Source of the DNA: Desulfococcus multivorans
GTDB lineage: Bacteria; Desulfobacterota; Desulfobacteria; Desulfobacterales; Desulfococcaceae
Assembly (NCBI RefSeq): GCF_001854245.1
Contig: NZ_CP015381.1
Span: 1,018,001-1,082,000 of the forward strand
Direction: 5' to 3'
DNA length: 64,000 nucleotides
Positions 38,723-46,916 of this stretch are shown piece by piece; the first letter of the stretch is position 1, and each line of letters begins with the position of its first letter. The notes under the pieces were generated by a model that searched no databases, was not told the origin of the DNA, and saw only the letters and a list, made by a program, of their open reading frames with translations. The translations under genes were made by a program, and so were the position numbers.

Positions 38723-39697
38723 ATGAATATTCTTGAACAGGCAAAAAACGTCCTCCGGATGGAGGCCGACGGCATCCTGAACCTGGTCGACCGTATTGAC
38801 GATAGCTTTGTTCGCCTGGTGGATCTGGTCTGCGGATCCACCGGGCGGCTGATCGTAGCGGGAATCGGCAAGTCGGGCATTATCGGCCGCAAGTTTGTGG
38901 CCACCTTTAACAGTACGGGAACACGGGCCATGTTTCTTCATCCGGTGGAGGCCATGCACGGCGATCTGGGAATGGTCTGTCCGGATGATATCCTTCTCGC
39001 TCTGTCCAACAGCGGCGAGACCGATGAGCTCAACATTCTCATCCCCAGTATTCGCTCCATCGGCTGCAAGATCGTCGCATTCACCGGAAACCGCCATTCG
39101 ACCCTGGCCAGACACAGCGACGTGGTGATCGACGTCGGGGTGGAGAAGGAGGCCTGTCCCATGGGCCTGGCCCCGACAACCAGTACGACGGCACTTTTGG
39201 CCATGGGGGATGCCCTGGCGGTGGTGCTCATCAGCGAGAAACACTTCGAATCTTCGGATTTCAAGCGATTTCATCCCGGGGGAGCACTGGGACAGCGGCT
39301 TTCCATGCGGGTATCGGATTTCATGATGACCCGATCGCTCCCTACCGTCCTTGAAAACGAGGGAATGGGGGATGTCATTGCCGTTATCGATCGGGCCGGC
39401 ATCGGCGTCGCCCTGGTGACCAAACCGGATCTGACCCTTTCGGGCATCATCACCGACGGGGATATCCGGCGTCTTTTGGCGAGAGGTGAGGCTGTTTTCG
39501 ACCTGTCGGCCCGGGATGTCATGACGCCCAAACCAAAGACCGTACGTCAGACGTCACCGGCCTATGACGCCCTCAATATTATGGAGTCCTTTGAGATTAC
39601 CGTGCTTCCGGTCACCGACATCAACGGCGTCGTTCTGGGCGTGGTGCACCTCCATGATATCCTGGGCAAGGGCAGTTTCAAGTTCAACGGAAACTGA
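38723..39697 (+). CDS. kdsD: KdsD, D-arabinose 5-phosphate isomerase
   Basis: Makes arabinose 5-phosphate for Kdo in lipopolysaccharide. 324 residues. The N-terminal SIS sugar isomerase domain has GIGKSGIIGRKFVATFNSTG, HGDLGMV and SNSGETDELN; two CBS domains follow (VSDFMMTRSLPTVLEN and ARDVMTPKPKTVRQ). It has the standard length. GGGGAGTGAAGTGAT precedes the ATG. It is followed by pfk 48 bp on. Confidence 0.95.
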   Translation: MNILEQAKNVLRMEADGILNLVDRIDDSFVRLVDLVCGSTGRLIVAGIGKSGIIGRKFVATFNSTGTRAMFLHPVEAMHGDLGMVCPDDILLALSNSGETDELNILIPSIRSIGCKIVAFTGNRHSTLARHSDVVIDVGVEKEACPMGLAPTTSTTALLAMGDALAVVLISEKHFESSDFKRFHPGGALGQRLSMRVSDFMMTRSLPTVLENEGMGDVIAVIDRAGIGVALVTKPDLTLSGIITDGDIRRLLARGEAVFDLSARDVMTPKPKTVRQTSPAYDALNIMESFEITVLPVTDINGVVLGVVHLHDILGKGSFKFNGN

Positions 39698-39745
39698 TCC
39701 CCCCATGGATCACAAATTTGTTTTTCCAAAAGAACAGGACTTAAG

Positions 39746-41068
39746 ATGAGCGATTTCGATACGGTGGACGCCGTTGTGCCGATCCTGGGAGAGCCAAAAC
39801 TTCTCACACCCCTCGAGTCACGCAAGCTGGACGGTAGTCGCCTTTTTGTGAGCGATGAGGACCGGGTGGTCATCGAGGTCGATGCCGGACGCCTTGTCGA
39901 GACGGTCTCGGCCGGCAAGACGGTATCCGCGTTCGAGATGGCGGGTCCCCGTCGGAAAATCTATTTCGACCCCAGCAAACTGCGTTGCGCCTTGGTGACC
40001 TGCGGGGGGCTCTGTCCGGGATTGAACGGCATCATCCGGTCGGTGGTCCTGGAACTGTATTATGGATACGAGGTCCGCAATATCTACGGCATCCGCTATG
40101 GGCTTCAGGGCTTTATTTCCGAATACGGCCATGACATCCTGGAACTCACCCCGGACATGGTCGGCGACATCATCGGCAACGGCGGATCTTTTCTGGGCTC
40201 TTCCCGGGGACCCCAGGATGTGGAGGCCATTGTCGACTGCCTCGAGCGGATGAACGTCGGCATTCTGTTCATGGTGGGGGGGGACGGGACGTTGATGGCG
40301 GCAACGAAGATCAGTGACGTCATCACCCGACGGAGACTCAAGATCAGCGTGGTGGGGATTCCCAAAACCATCGACAACGACATCCATATGGTCTCCCGCT
40401 CCTTCGGGTTCGACACCGCCGTCGGTCTGGCCACCCAATCGATCAGAGCCGCTCATAACGAGGCCCGCGGTTATCCCAACGGTATTGGATTGATCAAGCT
40501 GATGGGCCGCCACTCGGGCTTTATCGCGGCCACGGCCGCCCTGGCCCAGCAGGATGTCAATTTTGTCCTGGTCCCCGAGGTCGACTTCGATCTGGACGGC
40601 TCTGAGGGGCTGCTGGCAGCCCTTGAACGGCGACTCTTCGACAGGAGCCATGCGGTTATCGTCGTGGCTGAGGGTGCCGGGCAGAAATTCTTCGACGCTT
40701 CCGACCGGAAAGACCCTTCGGGGAATACCAAGCTTCAGGATATCGGTATGTTTTTGAAGGAGCGGATTGTCAGATATTTCGACGAACTCAAGATATCCGT
40801 TTCCCTGAAGTACATCGATCCCAGCTACATCATTCGGAGCCTGCCGGCCAACGCCAACGATCATGTCTTCTGCAGCTTCCTGGGGCGGAACGCGGTGCAT
40901 GCGGCCATGGCCGGCAAAACCCGGCTCCTGATCGGCCACTGGAACAACCATTTCGTCCATATCCCCATGTCGGCCTCCGCCGGGCGACGGAAGCAGATCG
41001 ATCCCAACGGCCGTCTCTGGCAGAGTGTTCTGGAGGCGACAGGTCAGGGTTCCCTCAAGAATCCCTGA
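39746..41068 (+). CDS. pfkA: ATP-dependent 6-phosphofructokinase
   Basis: 440 residues, larger than E. coli PfkA (320) and typical of the long plant/spirochaete-type group. It has ALVTCGGLCPGLNGIIRSVV, MVGGDGT and VVGIPKTIDNDI. The Gly at the GGDG position (not Asp) predicts ATP rather than PPi as donor. About 70 extra N-terminal residues precede the catalytic core. Cytoplasmic glycolytic enzyme. Its 3' end overlaps the convergent hydrolase gene by 25 bp. Confidence 0.93.
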   Translation: MSDFDTVDAVVPILGEPKLLTPLESRKLDGSRLFVSDEDRVVIEVDAGRLVETVSAGKTVSAFEMAGPRRKIYFDPSKLRCALVTCGGLCPGLNGIIRSVVLELYYGYEVRNIYGIRYGLQGFISEYGHDILELTPDMVGDIIGNGGSFLGSSRGPQDVEAIVDCLERMNVGILFMVGGDGTLMAATKISDVITRRRLKISVVGIPKTIDNDIHMVSRSFGFDTAVGLATQSIRAAHNEARGYPNGIGLIKLMGRHSGFIAATAALAQQDVNFVLVPEVDFDLDGSEGLLAALERRLFDRSHAVIVVAEGAGQKFFDASDRKDPSGNTKLQDIGMFLKERIVRYFDELKISVSLKYIDPSYIIRSLPANANDHVFCSFLGRNAVHAAMAGKTRLLIGHWNNHFVHIPMSASAGRRKQIDPNGRLWQSVLEATGQGSLKNP

Positions 41069-41913
41069 CGTATCGTCCGTCCCCGGGATGTCGTGAGAAC
41101 GCCCGCATCTCGAAGAAAGACGGCTATATCTTTGAAAAAGGCCCGACGGTCCGGGGGGCAGTCGTTGTGGGCGCATTCCCATCGGATGATCCGTCCCAGG
41201 GGAGCTGCAGCGGCGATATCCAGGCCGTGGACAAAGGGGATGACGTCATCCCGGAGGCCGTGGAAGACGAGCAGCGGTTTGGGGTAGGTACGGATTGCCG
41301 CCAGATTGTCAAAAGGATCCCGGACCAGGAATGCCGGCACGCCATATCTTCCGGCAAAAGAGCGGACGCTGGTGAAGCTGGATATGAGGATCATGGCGGC
41401 CGACGACCGCTTTGCCGCCAATTGACAGGCGACACCGCTTCCCAGGGAACGACCGGCGAGGACGATTCGGTGGGGATCGACGTCGGGCCGCGCTGCGAGC
41501 CAATCGTAGGCCGCCGTGTAAACCGCATCGATGCCGGCCTGGGAGGGCCTGCCGCGGGACCGTCCATATCCCGGGTATTCCACCAGCAAAAGTCCCAGTC
41601 CCAATTGTGTGAAGGCACTGAACTCCTCCAGACACCCATCGATCAGCTCCGCATTGCCGTGGGCGAAGATCACGACGGGTCGGCGCTTCTGTTTCGGGTC
41701 GTCCGCCGGGGGCAGGTACCATGCCCCGACCCGGTTGCCGTCGAGGTCGAACCAGACGATGTCGAGGCCGGGAACGGCCGCGGGGCCGGGTGCCGGACCT
41801 GCCATTCCTGCCGGAAATATGATCTGGCGCTGGAAAAGGAACAGCATGACGCAGTAAACGAGATATAGAGAAAAAATCCACAAGACTGATGATATCATGG
41901 TTTTGTAAAGCAT
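41044..41913 (-). CDS. Alpha/beta hydrolase (Bem46/YfhR-like), membrane-anchored
   Basis: About 289 residues. An N-terminal helix (MISSVLWIFSLYLVYCVMLF) anchors the protein. The fold then shows the oxyanion HGNAE in VVIFAHGNAELID, YPGYGRSRG, the nucleophile elbow AGRSLGSGVA, the acid in HGLRDDVIPF, and a C-terminal His in CAHNDCP. I start at the ATG at 41913; a GTG four codons earlier touches the AGGGGGG ribosome-binding site. Function is unknown beyond serine hydrolase. Confidence 0.88.
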   Translation of the reverse strand: MLYKTMISSVLWIFSLYLVYCVMLFLFQRQIIFPAGMAGPAPGPAAVPGLDIVWFDLDGNRVGAWYLPPADDPKQKRRPVVIFAHGNAELIDGCLEEFSAFTQLGLGLLLVEYPGYGRSRGRPSQAGIDAVYTAAYDWLAARPDVDPHRIVLAGRSLGSGVACQLAAKRSSAAMILISSFTSVRSFAGRYGVPAFLVRDPFDNLAAIRTYPKPLLVFHGLRDDVIPFVHGLDIAAAAPLGRIIRWECAHNDCPPDRRAFFKDIAVFLRDAGVLTTSRGRTIRQGFLREP

Positions 41914-42032
41914 CCGATGGGGCACCCCCCTGGCAGGTTGAGGTCGTGGATGAGGCCGTCATGTCACCGTAAACAAAAAAGCCCACCGGGTCAAGCGCCG
42001 ACGCGTACCTTGAGCCGGAGGAAGGAGGGGAG

Positions 42033-43544
42033 ATGACGCGGTATATCGGATCCGTGGACCAAGGCACTACCAGCACGCGATGTATCATCTTCGACCGTGA
42101 TGGTCGCATCGTCGGCATTCATCAAAAAGAACACAAGCAGATTTTTCCCCGACCCGGTTGGGTGGAGCATGATCCGCTGGAAATCTGGGAAAACACGCAG
42201 ATCGTAATCCGTGGCGCTCTTTCCGCGGCCGGACTGTCGGGCGAAGCCCTTGCAGCCATCGGTATCACCAACCAGCGGGAAACCACGATGGTGTGGAACC
42301 GCCATACCGGCATACCCTACGGCAATGCCGTGGTATGGCAGTGCACCCGAACTCACGAGATCTGCAAAGCCCTCATGCGGAACCAGGGACAGAACCGGTT
42401 CCGCGACAGGACGGGTCTTCCCGTAGCCACCTATTTTTCCGGACCCAAGATACAGTGGATTCTCGACAACGTGCCCGAGGCCAGGATCGCCGCGGAGGCC
42501 GGTGACGCGCTTTTCGGAACCATGGAGACCTGGCTGATCTGGCACCTGACCGGGGGCCCGGCCGGCGGTGCCCATGTAACCGACGTGACCAACGCGAGCC
42601 GTACCTTGCTCATGGATCTCTACACCCTAAAATGGGACCCCGCGATTCTGGAGATCATGCGGATTCCCGACGCAATGCTGCCTCGGATCGTATCGTCCAG
42701 TGATCCCGGGATCTGGGGGTGGACCCGGCCGGACGGGCCCCTGGGCGCGTCGGTGCCTGTATGCGGTGCCCTGGGGGATCAGCAGGCGGCTCTGGTGGGG
42801 CAGACCTGCTTCGAGACGGGCGAAGCCAAGAACACATACGGCACCGGCTGTTTTCTTTTGATGAACACCGGCCATACGCCGGTGCCTTCCCGTCAGGGAC
42901 TGATCACGACCCTTGCCTACCAGTTCGGTAAATCGCGTCCTGTCTACTGCCTTGAGGGCTCCATCGCCGTTGCCGGTGCCCTGGTCCAATGGATTCGGGA
43001 CAACCTGGGTCTGATTACGACGGCGGCGGAGATCGAGTCTCTGGCCGGTACCGTTGCCGACAACGGAGGGGTCTATTTCGTCCCGGCTTTCTCCGGCCTT
43101 TTCGCGCCTTACTGGCGAGCCGATGCCCGGGGCGCCATGGTGGGCCTGACCCGGTATGCCAACAAGGGGCACATCGCCCGGGCGGTGCTCGAGGCCAACG
43201 CATACCAGACCCGGGACATTGTCGAGGCCATGGCCCGGGATTCCGGAATTGCCCTCTCCCATCTCAAGGTGGACGGCGGGATGGTGGCCAACGAACTTTT
43301 GATGGCGTTTCAGGCCGACATCCTGAACGTTCCGGTCATCCGCCCGAGGATTTCGGAAACCACTGCTCTGGGTGCCGCCTATGCGGCGGGGCTGGCCGTC
43401 GGTTTCTGGCCGGACCTGGAAAGCCTTCGACGCAATTGGGCCGAGGATCGGCGATGGCGGCCCGCCATGGATGAGCCTACCCGAGAGCGGTTGTACCGGC
43501 AGTGGAAAAAAGCCGTTGAGCGAACGTTTAACTGGATCGAATAG
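42033..43544 (+). CDS. glpK: Glycerol kinase
   Basis: Phosphorylates glycerol to glycerol 3-phosphate. 503 residues, the family length. FGGY kinase motifs: [17 protein letters not shown] near the start, [60 protein letters not shown], and [21 protein letters not shown] very strong ribosome-binding site (GGAGGAAGGAGGGG) precedes the ATG. Operon with glpD; no glpF is visible. Confidence 0.97.
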   Translation: MTRYIGSVDQGTTSTRCIIFDRDGRIVGIHQKEHKQIFPRPGWVEHDPLEIWENTQIVIRGALSAAGLSGEALAAIGITNQRETTMVWNRHTGIPYGNAVVWQCTRTHEICKALMRNQGQNRFRDRTGLPVATYFSGPKIQWILDNVPEARIAAEAGDALFGTMETWLIWHLTGGPAGGAHVTDVTNASRTLLMDLYTLKWDPAILEIMRIPDAMLPRIVSSSDPGIWGWTRPDGPLGASVPVCGALGDQQAALVGQTCFETGEAKNTYGTGCFLLMNTGHTPVPSRQGLITTLAYQFGKSRPVYCLEGSIAVAGALVQWIRDNLGLITTAAEIESLAGTVADNGGVYFVPAFSGLFAPYWRADARGAMVGLTRYANKGHIARAVLEANAYQTRDIVEAMARDSGIALSHLKVDGGMVANELLMAFQADILNVPVIRPRISETTALGAAYAAGLAVGFWPDLESLRRNWAEDRRWRPAMDEPTRERLYRQWKKAVERTFNWIE

Positions 43545-43558
43545 GAACGTTCTTCAGC

Positions 43559-43583
43559 GTTCTTTGCGCCTTTGCGTGAGAAC
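43559..43583. repeat. Short CTTTGCG repeat element in the glpK-glpD gap
   Basis: GTTCT and AGAAC ends frame a tandem pair CTTTGCG-C-CTTTGCG (43562-43576). Similar short sequences are common between genes in many bacterial genomes (recollection). It may be a remnant dispersed repeat. Confidence 0.35.
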
Positions 43584-43716
43584 ATCTTTTTCAAGCGCCT
43601 TCCGAAAGAAAATCCGCCTCGCGCAAGGACGCTTTTTAACGCAACTTCGGGTAAATAGGCTGTAGACTGAAACATGGCAGCCGAAAGCTGAGAAAAGCGC
43701 ATAGAAAGGTGACGAA

Positions 43717-45321
43717 ATGAACCGGGACGACATGCTGAAAAGAATTCGGCGGCGGGAAACGGAATGGGACTTCATCATTGTCGGCGGAGGCGCCACTGGT
43801 CTGGGAACCGCCATTGACGGGGCGTCCCGGGGATATCAGGTCCTGCTGATCGAACAGAGCGATTTTGCCAAGGGAACCTCCAGTCGGAGCACCAAGCTGG
43901 TCCATGGAGGGGTTCGCTACCTTCAGCAGGGAAATATCTCTCTCGTTCTGGAGGCCTTGAAGGAGCGGGGACTGATGCGGCGGAACGCTCCCCATCTCGT
44001 CCATAACCTGCCTTTTGTCGTGCCCAACTATGACTGGTGGGAGGGGCCTTTTTACGGCATCGGTCTCAAGGTTTACGACATGCTGGCCGGTCGACACGGT
44101 TTCGGCCATTCCAAAGGTCTTTCCAAGGAGAAAACCCTTGAATTCATCCCCACACTGGAACCCAAGGGCTTGCGGGGAGGCGTTATCTACTATGACGGCC
44201 AGTTCGACGATGCCCGACTGGCCGTCAACATGGCCCAGACCGCGGTGGAACAGGGTGGTACGGTGGTCAACTATATGCGGGTGGAGTCCCTTGTCAAATC
44301 GGGCGAAATGGTGCGAGGGGTACGTGCCCGGGATCTGGAGACCGGGGAACTTTACGAACTGACGGCAAAGGTCGTCATCAACGCCACCGGCGTCTTCTCC
44401 GACGGTCTGAGAAAAATGGACGATCCTGAGGCCCCTGACATCATCACCCCCAGTCAGGGCGTCCATATCGTTCTGGACAGATCGTTTCTGCCGGGGGATA
44501 CGGCCATCATGGTGCCCCACACCGACGATGGTCGCGTCCTTTTCGCCATTCCATGGAAGCACCGCGTCGTGGTGGGCACTACGGATACCGAGATGACCGA
44601 GGCGACCCTGGATCCCTGCCCCTTGCCGGAGGAGATCGATTTTCTGTTAGCCCATGCGGCGCGTTATCTGACCCAGGACCCGACTCGGGAGGACATCCTG
44701 AGCACCTTTGCCGGTCTCCGGCCCCTCGTGAGCCTGGGGAGCCACGAGAACACCGCCGCCATTTCCCGGGACCACACTCTCAACATATCCCGGTCAGGGC
44801 TTCTCACCATCACCGGCGGCAAATGGACCACCTACAGAAAAATGGCCGAGGAGACGGTGGACCAGGCGATCCTGCTGGCGCAGCTCCAGGAGCGGCCTTC
44901 TGTCACGAGAGACCTCAACATCCACGGATTTCATCAAAATGCTGTCCAGTTCGGCCATCTGGCCGTGTATGGCGCCGACGCCCGGTCGGTCCGGGAGGTG
45001 CTGGGAGAGGATACCCGGTACGCCAAGCCCCTTCACCCCGACCATCCTTACCTGGCCGGAGAGGTCGTCTGGGCGGTCCGTCGTGAAATGGCGCGAACGG
45101 TGGAGGATTTCCTCTCGCGCCGCCGCCGGGTGCTTCCCACCGACGCCCGGGCGAGCATCGAGATGGCGCCCGCGGTCGCAACCTTGATGGCTCGGGAGCT
45201 GGGGCGTGACAGCCGCTGGGCCGACGATCAGACGACGGCCTTCGAAGACCTGGCCCGGGGGTATTTGGCTGACGGCCGATGCCGCCTGAAAACGAAAAAC
45301 AGCGGAGAAATCCCCTCCTGA
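43717..45321 (+). CDS. glpD: Glycerol-3-phosphate dehydrogenase (FAD-dependent, GlpD type)
   Basis: Oxidises glycerol 3-phosphate to DHAP, probably at the membrane with quinone. 534 residues. FAD-binding IIVGGGATGLGTAIDGASRG at residues 20-39, then GTSSRSTKLVHGGVRYLQQG, LPGDTAIMVPHTDDGRVLFA, WKHRVVVGTTDTE, the C-terminal TGGKWTTYRKMAEETVDQ and the helical GlpD C-domain. AAGGTGACGAA precedes the ATG. It ends directly against the convergent DUF2780 gene with no spare base. Confidence 0.95.
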   Translation: MNRDDMLKRIRRRETEWDFIIVGGGATGLGTAIDGASRGYQVLLIEQSDFAKGTSSRSTKLVHGGVRYLQQGNISLVLEALKERGLMRRNAPHLVHNLPFVVPNYDWWEGPFYGIGLKVYDMLAGRHGFGHSKGLSKEKTLEFIPTLEPKGLRGGVIYYDGQFDDARLAVNMAQTAVEQGGTVVNYMRVESLVKSGEMVRGVRARDLETGELYELTAKVVINATGVFSDGLRKMDDPEAPDIITPSQGVHIVLDRSFLPGDTAIMVPHTDDGRVLFAIPWKHRVVVGTTDTEMTEATLDPCPLPEEIDFLLAHAARYLTQDPTREDILSTFAGLRPLVSLGSHENTAAISRDHTLNISRSGLLTITGGKWTTYRKMAEETVDQAILLAQLQERPSVTRDLNIHGFHQNAVQFGHLAVYGADARSVREVLGEDTRYAKPLHPDHPYLAGEVVWAVRREMARTVEDFLSRRRRVLPTDARASIEMAPAVATLMARELGRDSRWADDQTTAFEDLARGYLADGRCRLKTKNSGEIPS

Positions 45322-45810
45322 TTACATCAGGGCGTTTTTCAGCAGGTTCATCACCGTACTGCCGCCCTTGGATTTGGCGTAATCGAGAACGACAGGTATG
45401 AATTTACCGGCCATGTCCGGAGTCATGCCCAGACTCGAGAAGCTTTCGGAAAGCGCACCCATGCTCCCCACGGCTTTGGCAGTGCCGCCGAGGCTCGATC
45501 CCTTTCCACCCAAGGCGGAAGTGACGCCGCCCATCGACCCACCTATGCCGTTGTCGGTTCTGGGCTTGGGTGCCGCGTCCAGAAGGCTTGTCGCCTCGGG
45601 TATCGCATCGCTCACCTGGGTGTATTCGGTGGGGCTGAGTCTTTCTTTGGCAGCCTTGAAAATGGCTCCGGCGCCTCCTTCGGCCTGAACGGTCGAGACG
45701 CCGAGTTGACGGGTCAACAGATCGACGAGAGCGCTGTCTTCGGCATTTGCCCCGGTGACGCCGCAAAGTAGGATTCCCAAAACGACAATCGTGTTTCGTA
45801 ATGATTTCAT
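45322..45810 (-). CDS. Secreted DUF2780 family protein
   Basis: 162 residues. A signal peptide (SLRNTIVVLGILLCGVTGANA, residues 3-23) is followed by a small helical domain: LVDLLTRQLGVSTVQAEGGA, Gly/Ser-rich linker and FSSLGMTPDMAGKFIPVVLD ending in VMNLLKNALM. This matches DUF2780 (VcgC/VcgE-like); function unknown. AAGGAG lies 8 nt before the ATG. A palindromic hairpin at 45837-45853 precedes the ribosome-binding site. Confidence 0.85.
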   Translation of the reverse strand: MKSLRNTIVVLGILLCGVTGANAEDSALVDLLTRQLGVSTVQAEGGAGAIFKAAKERLSPTEYTQVSDAIPEATSLLDAAPKPRTDNGIGGSMGGVTSALGGKGSSLGGTAKAVGSMGALSESFSSLGMTPDMAGKFIPVVLDYAKSKGGSTVMNLLKNALM

Positions 45811-45836
45811 TGTATTACTCCTTAAATGTCGGTTTT

Positions 45837-45853
45837 CACCGTCAATGACGGTG
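45837..45853. promoter_or_regulatory. Palindromic hairpin in the leader of the DUF2780 gene
   Basis: CACCGTCA-A-TGACGGTG, perfect 8-bp arms; an outer TTTTCACC (45833-45840) can instead pair with GGTGAAAA downstream. It may be an operator or an mRNA switch. Confidence 0.4.
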
Positions 45854-45978
45854 CTGCAGGTGAAAATATATCGGTCAACTCGACTTCCGTGATGGTGACG
45901 GGGAAGCGGGCCGTATCCTCCCGGCAACACTCTGTGAAAGTCGAAAGTTGGGTTAAGAACCCGGCTTGCGCTCTCGTG

Positions 45979-46647
45979 TCAGAGGGTTTTCAGAAAGGCG
46001 TCGGCCTCCTCGATGGACCGGTTCATATCGGCAACGAGGCGATGAACATCCAGTTCGATGCTGTCCACTTCGCTTTTCAGGGCGCCGACGGCCATGGCGT
46101 TCAGGTTGTGTTTCAGATAGAGGACATAGTCGTTCAGGCTTTTGAGAACGGGTGTCATGCTGGATTCGGACCGGCGCATGGCGGTGCGTAGCGTTTTGTA
46201 TCGGCGCTGGGAAGCCGCCAGCTTTTCCCGGCTCTCCCGTCTGAATTTCGGGTTCTCGATCTCCTCGATTTCTGTTTTCCATTCGTCGAAAAGGTCGCCC
46301 GCGATGCGTTCGACCTGGTCGATACGGTTACTCAGGGCGTTGGCACGAATGCGGCAGTCATCGTAGTCGTCCTTTAATTTTTCATAGGCGTCTTCGAGAT
46401 CTCCACCGTCAAATCCATAGAGCGCCTTGATCCGGGTGAGGACGTCCTTGAACTCCTCGGAGGTTTTTTTCTGATCGGCCCGGACGTTTTCAACCTCGTC
46501 TTTCAAGAGATGCCGCTTTTCTTTTCCCAGGGACTCCCACGCGGCATAATAGGCGGATTGACAGGCCGTGAGCGCGATGAAGAGAAGGATCGCAAGGAAA
46601 CCATTGAAGGCTCTTTTCCGATGAATCGGTGTTACCGTCCGCATCAT
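45979..46647 (-). CDS. DUF2959 family lipoprotein
   Basis: 222 residues. The signal peptide ends in the lipobox LTAC (AFNGFLAILLFIALTACQSA). The mature part is almost wholly helical and charged (EKRHLLKDEVENVRADQKKT, DYDDCRIRANALSNRIDQVE), with coiled-coil character, as in DUF2959. Function is unknown. The promoter at 46749-46776 serves it. It may form a pair with the DUF2780 gene, 168 bp downstream. Confidence 0.87.
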   Translation of the reverse strand: MMRTVTPIHRKRAFNGFLAILLFIALTACQSAYYAAWESLGKEKRHLLKDEVENVRADQKKTSEEFKDVLTRIKALYGFDGGDLEDAYEKLKDDYDDCRIRANALSNRIDQVERIAGDLFDEWKTEIEEIENPKFRRESREKLAASQRRYKTLRTAMRRSESSMTPVLKSLNDYVLYLKHNLNAMAVGALKSEVDSIELDVHRLVADMNRSIEEADAFLKTL

Positions 46648-46748
46648 GAAAATCTCCTTTTTTCAGGGTGGAGCCGATGCCGTCTAATGCGAGGTCGCTC
46701 CATTCGAGAAAAACTTCGTTTATCACTGTCATATTTGAATTCTTCGCG

Positions 46749-46776
46749 ATTGTAAAGGCCGAGACTTTCGCGTCAA
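46749..46776 (-). promoter_or_regulatory. Promoter of the DUF2959 lipoprotein
   Basis: Minus strand: -35 TTGACG (46776-46771), 16-nt spacer, -10 TACAAT (46754-46749). Confidence 0.55.
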
Positions 46777-46916
46777 TTGCCTTGTACCTGTCTGACGAAT
46801 TCTGTTATGGGTTATTTTATTGAACTTTTGATATTGTTTTACAGATTCAATTTGATTTCAGGCGTAGGTGAGTCGGGGAAACCGACATTTCGAAGAGAAC
46901 TTGACGCGGGGGGAGT

